NCBI RefSeq assembly: GCF_025698545.1
Contig: NC_068569.1
Span: 5,518,001 to 5,582,000, forward strand
Source: Gossypium raimondii
Lineage: Eukaryota > Streptophyta > Magnoliopsida > Malvales > Malvaceae
Length of the DNA stretch: 64,000 nucleotides
Direction: 5' to 3'
Positions within the stretch are counted from its first letter, which is position 1, and each line of letters starts with the position of its first letter. A program made the translations under genes and the position numbers. Positions 53,936 through 64,000 of this stretch are shown here, piece by piece. A model generated the notes under the pieces. It saw nothing but the letters and a program-made list of their open reading frames with translations, was not told where the DNA came from and made no database searches.

Positions 53936-56900
53936 TAATTTCAATGTCCGGAGTTTTAAATTATTAGAACTCGAAATCAATGCAACTCGAGATTGATATC
54001 ATAAATCTGAAATAACTTAAATTAATACTAAAACTAGATAACGAAATTATAATTAAAATAACTTTTATAAAATAGAAATTTTAATTATCAAATTTATTCT
54101 ATTATTTTCATTTTTAGGAATTATTTTCATTTTTAGTCCAAAGTTAAAATTTAATATCTATTTGTATTATTTCTATCTTTGCTATAATAAAATTCTAGGC
54201 GGAGCTTAGTAATTAAATTATTAAAATACCTAATAATAATAAATCAAATAAGCCAAATTTTAAATAATAATTTTATAATATAAAAACTTTTAAAAATCAC
54301 TTTTAAAAAAATCCAATCTTTCATTTGAAAATTTCTCTTCACTTATCAAAAATGATAATGCTATAATATTGATTTATAGTACTGTATGTTAACATATTGT
54401 GATTTAATTTTTGAAAGGAAATTTTAAAATGTTCTAAATATATTTTATTTAAAAATATTCATATATTTTAGTAATTAAATTTCAAGAAAAAATAAAATTT
54501 TTATGTCTCATATTGTTAATACTTTTATCAAATTTCACTTTCAATTATTTTAAATTTTTAAATATTATTTTATCGTATTTTAAATACATATCAAACTGGA
54601 ATTTGATGTCACTTAGCGCACCAAGGTGGTAAAAATCAATTCAAATAAAAAAATTTGTAAGTTACTGTTTATTTATTAACATAGTAATAAATTTAGCCTT
54701 TAATATTTATTCATTTTTCATTTTAGCCCTTATTCTTTTTCTGGATTATTTTGGCTCTCAACTTTTAAAATTTAATCAATTTGTTTGTTTTTAGACGAAA
54801 AATTAATTGAACTGTTGAAATTTTAATCGCATTGATGTGGTCACTCGTGTGACAATTCACGTATAATTCATAAAATTCAAAAAATTAATAAAAAATTTAT
54901 CATGTTAGTAGTGAAGTATACGTAAAATGCTTCATGAGCTGCCATGTAAATTGTTTTTTTATTTCTTTTAAATAAATTATTTGCTCTCGAGACACTAGAT
55001 AATTACAATTTTTCAAAAAAAAACCCTGAGATTAACCCGATTCGATTTAAAAGGAAAAATACTATCTACAATAAATAACTATAATAACACTTATTATTAT
55101 ATCCGTAAATTGAATAAATACATTTTAACCCTAATTTAAATTGTAGATGAGATATCAAGCTTGGTAAAAGAAAGTCAAATTAATTTCCTATGAAATTAAT
55201 TTTTCAGTAAAACAATTTTGTACCGCAACAATAGTTTAACTTTGAAAATTTATTAAAATTTATAAAAATTAAGTTAAATATTGAACCAAGCATGAAATTA
55301 AAGTATGTTGAGTCTAGTTCTATATAAAAGAAACTGTGTAATAAATAGAATTTAATATTATGAAATAAATAAATTTAAGTGGGACAATGACAGACTAATT
55401 TGAGTTCCCTTTTCGATTTTGAAAAACATTAAAACTTGTCAAAAAATAATTAGGAATAGATATATGTATGCATAAAAGATTAATGAAACTATCTTCAATA
55501 GTAACAAACGACAACATTATACAATATCAGTACTATGAGATATATAATTTTTACCCTGGAGATGAGTCAGAGCTGCCTAGCAGCAGAACAATGGAAGATT
55601 TGAAGAAAAAATTATATTAATTGGCTTGATTTAAAATTTCTATCACAATTTTTATTTTAAGGACAAGATGTCAGTTTCAAAAATGTCAAACAAAACTTAA
55701 TTATCAATTTCAATGAATGGGATATAAATAAAAATGTGATAGTTGCGTAGTGAACTGTACTGTTTTGAATTTTTAAGATTTATAGATTAAATTGTAAATG
55801 AAACAAAAGTATGTTAAAATATGAAAATCGTGAGATAAATACCAATGTGAATAAAGATCATAGCTAGTAGTAAACTGAAAATTGATCCAAACCGAGGTAT
55901 TTGGATGAGTGGAATGTAAGGTCAAAAACTACAATTACCCAAAACCGAACCAAATTTTTTTTATATTTAAAATAGTGAAAATATTAAAAATTCTTAAAAA
56001 ATTATTTGAAAAAATAGATTTATGAAAAAACCATAATTTTTTGTCAAATAATATTAAAAAGATATAAAACAAAGCTCATTTTATTAAAATAAATATAAAA
56101 AATAAAAATAAAAATTATATAAAAAATAGATAATTAAACCAAATTATGATAGACGATTTAAAAAATTTAAAAAATCCAACCTAACCAAACCGATATCATC
56201 TCTACCTACACACCTATGAAATAAACCACCGAATGACTTAAACCCATGCAAAGTCAACTTCTATAAATACCTCATTTCAACACTAACATAAAAGGACACA
56301 CAAGAAACCATCTATATAGTCCTCATTCATCTAAAACTCCAACTCTAAATATTACAATGAGAACCATCACTATTATCTGCCCAACACTTTATATAACTTG
56401 TTATATAATATTAAAATTTATATACCAAACTTCATTGTCTTGGCATTTTATTATCTTATTATAAGAAAATTTGTGTAGTGATAAAATAAAAAGATTTAGA
56501 TAAAATTTGAGTCGTGAAACATTTTCTTAAAATTTTAAATTTATTTTTAAGACACAACAAATCATGAACAGCATTTAAAATAATAAGGTTATGAAAATAA
56601 CATTATTGAGTATTACATAAATATTGTATATTTTTTCATCGACTATCGCTTAATGTCTATATAAGTTAGTGTCTATGTAAATTATGTTTCATCAAAGTCT
56701 CATTTAGTGAAGAAACATAAGTTATGTTATAACAACATTACATAAAATTATTTTCTTCACTTCAAAACTTTTTTTAAAGTAATGCTATTGGACTAAATTA
56801 CTTTAGATGCAAATAATAATTAATATAATTATTATGTATAAAATTATTTGTACCACCATACTCAAGTCCAACAAATCCACCTATTGAGTGAGTTAAACAT

Positions 56901-57428
56901 TCAACTTAATTATTTAATTAAATTCTTTATTATGTATATTTATTAGCAAGATTAGATTACTAACACACTTATTTTTGAGGTGGTGGTGTTGTTTAGGGTG
57001 GGATATAAAAAATCTACAGTACGGCCGTTTCGAGTATTATTTTGAAATTTGGTAGTTGTGGAGGTGTTTAAGAAATGGCCATTGTGACATCTTACCAATA
57101 TTATCAGGGTTAATTGTTTTTGCTTTTTTAATGGGCTGAATTGATGGCAATATGGATGGCTTTTGAGGGATCGGTCAAAATGGCTTCGTTGGGTCATTGA
57201 GTCAAATGCGAAACCCTTTGAGTCACTGATTCAAGAATAGTGCAGAAAAGTTTTATTTATGGCAATTCCATTTGCAGAGAACTGCAATATCATACATGTG
57301 AACTTAACCAATACACATGAAATCTGACAAGAACTCACTAAACACAATAAATTATGTGATACTTATTGCTGTACTGATCACTGCTTTCATCCAAGAAAAA
57401 TTCAAGCATTCATATGTTTTTGAGTAAC
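53936..57428. other. AT-rich intergenic DNA
   Basis: No gene in 3.5 kb. The right end holds the 3' flank of the transporter gene. A GC-richer patch near 56985-57240 has open frames but no recognised family. Confidence 0.5.
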
Positions 57429-59561
57429 TTATTGATCATTTCTGCTTTCTGTTTCGGATTCTGCGGTGTCTTCTTTGTACTTGTACCATGAAGCACAAAG
57501 CAGATAGACAACGAAGTTAAGTGTGCTGAGAACTGCTAGGAACCAATAGAAGAGATTCAGATTACTCTCGTCCAAGTTATCACCCTCTATCCACCCTTTC
57601 TTGCTTGGGGCGATCTTCTTGGTGACTGCGTTCATAATGTCGACGAAGGCGGAACTCAAGAAGTAGCCGAATGATAGCGACAGCCATGCGAATGACGTAG
57701 CTAGCGATTTCATCCCCGAGGGAGCTTCCTTGTAGAAGAACTCCATTAGTCCTACAATGGTGAACATGCCTGCTAGTCCAAATATTCCGTATTGGAAGGA
57801 TAACCAGAATAGACTAATAGGGTTGAATGGATCTTTTATGGACTGATCCCTCCTCTTAACTTCGATTATGCCGGCCACACCCATTGATATGATCGAGAGA
57901 ATAAGTCCGACACCGACTCGTTGAAGCTGTGTGATTCCGGATGGATGTCCAGTGATTTTTCGAGCAAAAGGGACAACAACAAACTCGTAGATTGGTATTA
58001 AGAATGTCATGAAAACTAGAGGAAAGATTGGTATCGATGCCGGAGGGAATTTTTTCCCCAAAATATGTTGATCCATGAAGGCCCCTTGGAGCACCGAGAA
58101 TGTCTGCAATTGTGCCAAACATGTGTTCATTATAATGGTACTGGCTAAGATGGGCAACATCCTTGTTAAAACCTTGACTTCCTCCACTTGTGTCACTGTG
58201 CAAACTTTCCATGGCTGTGGAAAAGTCTCTAGAGGGACAATGGCAGCCTTGTCTAGTAACCTGGTTTGGTTATTAATTACAAGAAATGTATTAAATTATT
58301 GTCAAGAAGAGTATTACTTGATGAGTTTCTATGAAGTGAGATTAACTAGTTCATGGTATTTCACCTGAACTGATTTGTATGAGGGAGTTTTTCATCATAC
58401 TGATATTTGTCTATATCATTGATCTCGAAAAGTTCGTCGGGATTTTCCGGTAATGTTAATCTTCTGTTCTTGAATGCAACCACTATAATCTGAAGAATCA
58501 AACAATTGATTCTTATATCAGAGTGGCATATACAAATATATACAATATATAAGAACAAGGGAGAGAAGGAGACCTGTGCTATTCTCAGTAGTGGGCTGCT
58601 CCGAAGAGGTGGATAGTGATAAAATGGCTTCCCGAGGGCAATGGCAATGAATCCAACAATGGCAGCCATAGTTCCCATGAAGAAACCCCAGTACCAATCC
58701 TTGTTTATGCTGACCCAAACGACGAATGTGACGCCGATCATTGCTCCAAAAGTGGTGCTTAACATGTACCAATTGAAATAACTTCCAAGCTGCTTTGCTC
58801 CTTTTGGATCCTTGGAATCAAACTGGTCAGCACCAAGAGCTGGAAGAGCACCCTTGACTCCACCTGTACCGATAGCCAATATCGAAAGTGAGCCGTAGAA
58901 CATCAACGCTATGCCACCTTTGATACAACTTTTCTCGCAAGTAATATCCGGACGCAGGTCTTTTGAATAAGCCTGGATGGTCACCATTGACAAACCCTGC
59001 AATAAAATTAGAAAGCAGAATTGATAATTGAATTAGATTTGAGGAAATAAACTGAGCACAGCAAATGCTTGAATTGTCAGTGAAAAACTTACTATTACTT
59101 CCAGTGATCCAAATATCAAAATCGTATACAGTCGGTTCAAGTAAGTGTCCGAAATGAAGCCTCCTAACAGTGAAAGCAAGCATACTGATCCCAAGAAGTT
59201 TGTGAGAGTATTTGAAGAAGTTGGAATATCGAATTTCAATAAGTAATGAAAATAGATAACCATGCTAACCATGTTAGCAACAAACCCGATATTCTCAAGG
59301 GCCCCAAGAGCTACAAAGTCAAAAGGAAAAAAAAGAACATGTATGAGTTCATCATTTAATTACTTCTTCATCAAGTTAATGTTGTAAACCCTAGTTTGGG
59401 ATATGAGTTTTAAGATTATTTATTACCAAAAACAAAACAGCAAGCTCTGAATCCACCTTTCTTTCCATCCTGAATTAAAAAAAAAGAACAAGTGACAAGG
59501 CTTAGTACGTAGTGAATGATGATGGAACAAGAAGCAAGTGAAATAGAGTAGGAATCACCAT
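57429..59561 (-). CDS. NRT1/PTR family (NPF) membrane transporter
   Basis: Exons: 59561-59559 (the ATG alone), 59469-59427, 59310-59093, 58996-58574, 58489-58365 and 58260-57429, giving 547 residues. This is the usual length of NPF proton-coupled transporters for nitrate, peptides, hormones or other solutes. About twelve hydrophobic segments are visible with a hydrophilic loop in the middle (about residues 235-275). Family marks include FLGSVCLLSLLGGFISDTY, GTGGVKGALPALGADQFD and FNWYMLSTTFGAMIG. The first helix reads ALENIG rather than the canonical ExxE(R/K), as in NPF4-type members. The subfamily is therefore a guess. The start is unusual: an in-frame upstream ATG at 59696 would add 45 residues. 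The ATG at 59561 has better context (AAAATGG once spliced) and gives the expected N-terminus. Confidence 0.88.
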
Positions 59562-60275
59562 TTTTGAAGCTTGAGAGGTTGGAATGAAGTGGATCAATGT
59601 TGTTTTGATGAAGACAAGGCATGGAGACTGGTCTTTATAATGGAAATGGCAAGAAATTCTAGACCCCAGCTTTATTGTTGAAGCCGAATACTCCATGGAC
59701 AGTTATATTCCTCATTTTGGAAAGAATACCAATTGTTCCCCTGTACCTGTGGTTACTTCTATTTATTCCACAATTTAAATTTTGCTGTTTATATATAATT
59801 ATTTTTACGTAGGATGCATATTCAATGTATGTTGGAATATGAAAATGAAAATATGATTATTTAAATACATAAAAGAGTTTGTAAAAAATTAAACATTCAT
59901 ATGTGTGGAATAATATATATATATATATATATATATATTTGCTTAGCACACGGACAACGAAAGAAATGTACAACTTTGGAAATATCTGCCTCTCAGGGGG
60001 ATTTTCATCAAGATTATATTATTGGTAATGGAAAACCCAAGTCTCCATTGTTGCTTTAGGTTTTTTTTTTTTTCCATGCAAAAAGAGACAATACTTTAGA
60101 GTTATGTAAGCAGGTATTCTTGTCTTATCAACCGTCTCTAAGAAGAAAAAAATGTTCAACAGAAAAAAACATCTCTAAGAAAAATATCAGCATTTTTTTT
60201 CCGTTTTTCTGAGGAATAAAGAAATAGAACTAAAACAGAAAACTAAAGTATATAACCCCAGCATATGCTCCAACG
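59562..60275. other. Transporter promoter and tRNA upstream region
   Basis: No further gene. Includes an (AT)n run at about 59911-59938. CAAC just before 60276 fits the CAA motif often seen upstream of plant tRNA genes. Confidence 0.45.
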
Positions 60276-60347
60276 GGATCCGTGGCGCAATGGTAGCGCG
60301 TCTGACTCCAGATCAGAAGGTTGCGTGTTCGATTCACGTCGGGTTCA
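60276..60347 (+). tRNA. tRNA-Trp (anticodon CCA)
   Basis: 72 nt, no intron. The acceptor stem GGATCCG pairs with CGGGTTC and leaves A as discriminator. A box TGGCGCAATGG, anticodon arm CTGACTCCAGATCAG with CCA in the loop, and B box GTTCGATTC are all present. A T8 run soon after (about 60372-60380) can end polymerase III transcription. Complete and probably functional. Confidence 0.95.
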
Positions 60348-60838
60348 ATCTCCCGAAATCGGATTTATTTTTAATTTTTTTTGGATTTGGACTGCATCTA
60401 TTTTGGGCTATGGTGTGAAAGAAGGCTGCTAAGACCCAAAGTAGGTTTCTTAAAGTTGTTTTCCTTCTCGATCTCACAGCAATTTATTAGTATTATAACA
60501 TTTTGTAACTCAAAAAAAAAAAAAACCATTTTTGTAGCAGTGCAGGAACGTTTAGTGGTACTCCGACGAGCAAGCAACTTCACCACCAATCTCAGCCGTC
60601 GCCGCTGCAATCCCCTTCAACTGGGCGTCACCTCTTGATTTTTTGAAATCTCGCACTGCTTCACTCTTCTTTTTCGACTGTTAACTATTAGTTTTGCTAT
60701 AAGTGTTAGATCCTAGATCTTCACATTCAACCAAACTACGCCATTGCCACCCCACACGGAGCTTTTGCTACTGTTGTACGAAGAAAGAGATCTATGAATT
60801 CTCCAAATCAGTTCCCTAAATTCTAATCCCAAAAGAAA
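60348..60838 (+). promoter_or_regulatory. Spacer between tRNA and glycosyltransferase gene
   Basis: Contains the tRNA terminator and the promoter/leader of the next gene. GC content rises from about 60540. No TATA box chosen. Confidence 0.4.
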
Positions 60839-63733
60839 ATGGGCCCTCCGAAGAAACACTTCGTCCCTTTCCTCCTCCTCCTTGCCTTCTGCGTCCTCCT
60901 CCTCCTTTACTCGCCTCGCCCAAATTCCATCTCTACCCAATTCCCTCTAAATCCCCACTCTATCGCCAGCAGTGCCGCCACCTCTACCTCCGCCTCCTCA
61001 ACCTTTTCCCTTACTATCAAAGTCCTCACTTTTAACCGTCTCAACTCCCTCACCCGCTGCCTCACCTCCCTTTCAAAAGCCCACTACCACCCCGACCACC
61101 CAGTCCACCTCCACATCTTCGTCGACCATTTCCCGAACCAAACCCAATCCGACATCGACCTCAAACTTCAGGAGTCGCTTGGAATTCTGCGGTTTGTCGA
61201 TGGGTTCCAGTGGAAGTGGGGTCAAAAGGTCGTTCATTACAGAACCACCAATGTGGGTCTTCAGGCTCAATGGTTAGAAGCCTGGTGGCCTACTTCTGAT
61301 GATGAGTTCGCCTTTGTTGTGGAAGATGATTTGGAGCTTTCACCACTGTTTTTTAAGTATTTGAGGGCTTTGATCTTGAATTATTATTACAATGCTTCCA
61401 ATTTTAGTCCTTTTGTTTATGGAGCTTCCCTTCAGCGCCCAAGGTTTGTTCCAGGTACCATTTTTTTCTGCTAGAGTTCCTTTTCTCTTCTGATAGTTTA
61501 TGTGAAAATTTTTTCTCTTAATTAGAAATAAATTATTGTTACTGTTTGATGAACAATTTTGAAGTTCCTACTTATTTGAATTATATGAATTTTGGGTAGT
61601 AATGACTGGATTTATATGAACTGGAAAAGAAGATAAATTCGACCCCATAATTAAAGCTTGCTTTGTCATAACTGTGGCTTCTAAAATGAAATTTTCATTT
61701 GAAGTTTGGACATCTCATATTATAAGCAAACGATATTAAAGGGAAAAAAAATGTAATCCTCTTAGGTAACAAATTACACCATTTTATTTTATAATGAATA
61801 ATTATACCATAAATTAATATTACATTTAGTTATTTGTTCAGTTTTAGAAGACTATGCTTTTGCTTCACGGTTTCTTTTTCAAAATGTAAAAAGAAAATAG
61901 TAATAACATGCAAGTAACGCTCTAGTAGAGAGGACTAATCCACTTCTTGTAAAGTGTGTTTGCTTCGGGTGTTTGTCTGTGTCGTCATGATCAACTATGT
62001 GACTATCAAGTGATTTAATAAGAAGAAACTGTTATGAAAACTACATTAATTTTCATATAAAAGCACATCTCATTCATGCATATGTAATTCATTTTTCCCT
62101 GTTTGGTTTGATGGCTGAGATCTTACCTTTGAAGATCTCTTTAATGATATAGTTATGACTTGTCTTCTGTATTATCGTTGGATTCTTAATTGGTTTAGCC
62201 CGCTTGAATTTTAATCATATCTGTAGTGGGTTTTTGTAATTCATGCTGATGCAAATTGTGCGAGGCATATGTTTGCTTCTTATTTTGTTACCATCCATGG
62301 CAAGAATGTCACCCCAACTACCACTAATACATGATTGTAATTTCTGTTTTCTCTTTTAGAACTTTCGACATTCCCTCGCTTATTTTTGCTTGCATCTCCA
62401 GGTAAACATGGAAACAAGATGCTACTGGAGAAGACCTCTGGTCTTTTCTTATACCAACTGGTTGGAACCTGGGGCCAACTTCTCTTTCCAAAGCCTTGGA
62501 AAGAGTTTAGGTTGTGGTATGATGATCACAGGGCAAAAGGCATCAAGCCATTTCTTGATGGGATGGTAACTTTTTATTTTTTTTAGCTCTTTCCTTTGTT
62601 TTACCTTGTTCGTATATTTGGTGTTTATTTTCAATCTATTAAAATCTAGAAGCTATACACAGATTTCCACGGGTTGGTACAAGAAGATGGGAGAAAGAAT
62701 ATGGAGTCCTTGGTTCATTAAATTCATTCATTCTCGTGGCTATTTTAATATCTACACAAAATTTCCAGATGAGAAATCACTTAGCGTCTCCCACAGGGAT
62801 GCTGGTGTTAACTATGGAAAAACAGCTGGGCCAGATTCTCAACTATTAGATGAAAATTCTCTTGATTCTGATTTTCCGGAAATGAAATCTTTGAGTACTA
62901 TGAAGAAGTATGATTTCTGTTTCAGGGAAGTAGTTTCTGGAAGAATTGTATGGTCCTTGAATGATCTTGGATCTATTCTTCCCTCTGTGCAGAAAAAGGA
63001 AGCTGTTCTGCTTGTCAGCCTATTTGGGGTGTCGGAGACAGTTACTAGAAACCTTCTTTGCCACTTTGAGAGGCTAAATATTTGGAATTACATTTTCATC
63101 GGTCCTGCAGCTGAATTTCTGTTTCATCTTGCTCAAGGGGGACATCCTGTGATTGATGCAGATGGATTTCTCGAAGATATCAAATCATTCAAATCACTGA
63201 GAATTAAAGAGTCAAATGCTAGGCTTATCAAAGAGATTCTGTTGAAGGCTTATGTTGTCAAAAAAGGTTTAGAATTGGGTTATAATACTTGGGTGGTGGA
63301 TGGAAACATGGTTTTTATTGATAATGAATTTTTTCTTGATCCCATGGACAACTTTTATGCAGGGGAGAGCTTGGACCTCTTCTATGTCAAGAACTCACCT
63401 TCTGCTCACAAAATTTGGACTCATGATTTTCTACATGATGTTGCAGCTATGGTGGATAAGATTGCACTACCAAGTGATACCTTAAATTTTGCATCTGTAA
63501 TGGCAAAACTGGTGGGACAGAAAGGAATCAGATTTAAGCGCATTGATGAGAAAAGCTTTGGCATGAAAATTGGTAACCAAAATCTCAATCAAGCATTGGA
63601 AACTAATAAAAAGGTGGTTTACTGGTTCAGAGAGTTAGATATGAATTCGATTCAGAAGCATCTTCAAGAAATGAGTCTATGGGTCATAGATAATGACTCT
63701 TCCTGCAGAGCTGTAGTTTGTCACAACTCATAA
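60839..63733 (+). CDS. Type II membrane protein with two glycosyltransferase-like regions
   Basis: Exons 60839-61454, 62402-62565 and 62663-63733 give 616 residues. A short basic start (MGPPKKH) and one hydrophobic segment (about residues 8-24) predict a Golgi-type signal anchor. The first half resembles a GT-A fold: LTIKVLTFNRLNSLTRCL near residue 58, then VEDDLELSP (about 158-166), where EDD probably plays the DxD role in binding a metal-nucleotide-sugar. The second half (from about residue 365) has features of the nucleotide-diphospho-sugar transferase family: GYNTWVVDGNMVFIDN and DLFYVKNSP. Here too the DxD site appears altered (VVDGN). The protein is conserved in plants as far as I know but its donor, acceptor and product are not established. 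The exon 3 start at 62663 was chosen because it alone restores TGWYKKMG. Confidence 0.8.
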
Positions 63734-64000
63734 CAGTCACAGCAACCAGTTAGTAGTTTAAGCATGACAACACATTTGATCACTTTTGATATATGTGCTT
63801 GGAATGAATATGATTATGCAAAATGAGTTCCAAGAGATTTTTTAGAGATTCGTGTATTCGCAAAGGGAGTTGGTGGATCTAAACATGTTAAGCAACATAA
63901 ACACTAGATTGGAATATGTATGAATCTTTTAAACTGGCAAAAGGCTTTGGAATTTTTTTGGAATTGATTTGTGAGTTTCCTCAAATTCTTTAGAGGCAAT

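Noticed and set aside
56952-57197. 81-codon minus-strand frame downstream of the transporter
   Set aside because: No family recognised; lies in the 3' flank and no splice signal links it to the transporter.

Overview
This window is nuclear DNA from a flowering plant. Intron-rich genes with GT-AG junctions, long AT-rich intergenic DNA, solo LTRs, MITE-like elements and a nuclear tRNA-Trp all point that way. The protein families are those of a dicot. The LTR style (heads reading TGTAACACC, arrays of ACACG-CC-CGTGT palindromes) is one I associate with cotton (Gossypium, Malvaceae). That genus call is an inference from memory, not a search result.

Layout. 635-1191(+): a small RIN4/NOI-domain protein. 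1652-9692: three solo-LTR-like insertions nested inside one another, carrying arrays of short imperfect palindromes. 11113-12126: a duplicated leader/promoter segment split by a decayed Ty1/copia fragment. 12188-13207(+): a C2H2 zinc-finger gene interrupted by three in-frame TAG codons. 14743-16758(-): translation elongation factor eEF1B beta. 17920-21554(-): a 13-exon family-1 beta-glucosidase. 22271-24694(-): a PBS1-like cytoplasmic kinase (RLCK-VII). 25077-26978: a Mutator-type element with ~400-bp terminal inverted repeats, one arm broken by a hAT-like insertion. 28313-28710: an orphan housekeeping-type promoter/leader fragment. 29392-33737(+): proteasome subunit alpha type-3 (PAG1). 34436-36021: two small inverted-repeat elements. 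37978-42631(+): CBL-interacting protein kinase of the CIPK3/CIPK26 group. 44707-46316(-): a phytocyanin-like, probably GPI-anchored protein. 46317-57428: about 11 kb without a recognised gene, holding several degenerate repeats. 57429-59561(-): an NRT1/PTR (NPF) transporter. 60276-60347(+): tRNA-Trp(CCA). 60839-63733(+): a type II membrane protein with two glycosyltransferase-like regions.

The genes form no operon or obvious cluster; each has its own promoter. Several belong to signalling or immunity families (NOI, RLCK-VII, CIPK) and others to core housekeeping (eEF1B beta, PAG1, tRNA-Trp). All exon structures below were built by hand from splice-site consensus, reading frame and family knowledge. 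The coding totals of every complete gene are exact multiples of three with no internal stop, except the zinc-finger locus. UTR boundaries are not determined. The least explained material is the set of palindromic arrays inside the nested LTRs, especially the 101-bp higher-order repeat near 4.5 kb, whose hairpin stems vary in a compensating way.
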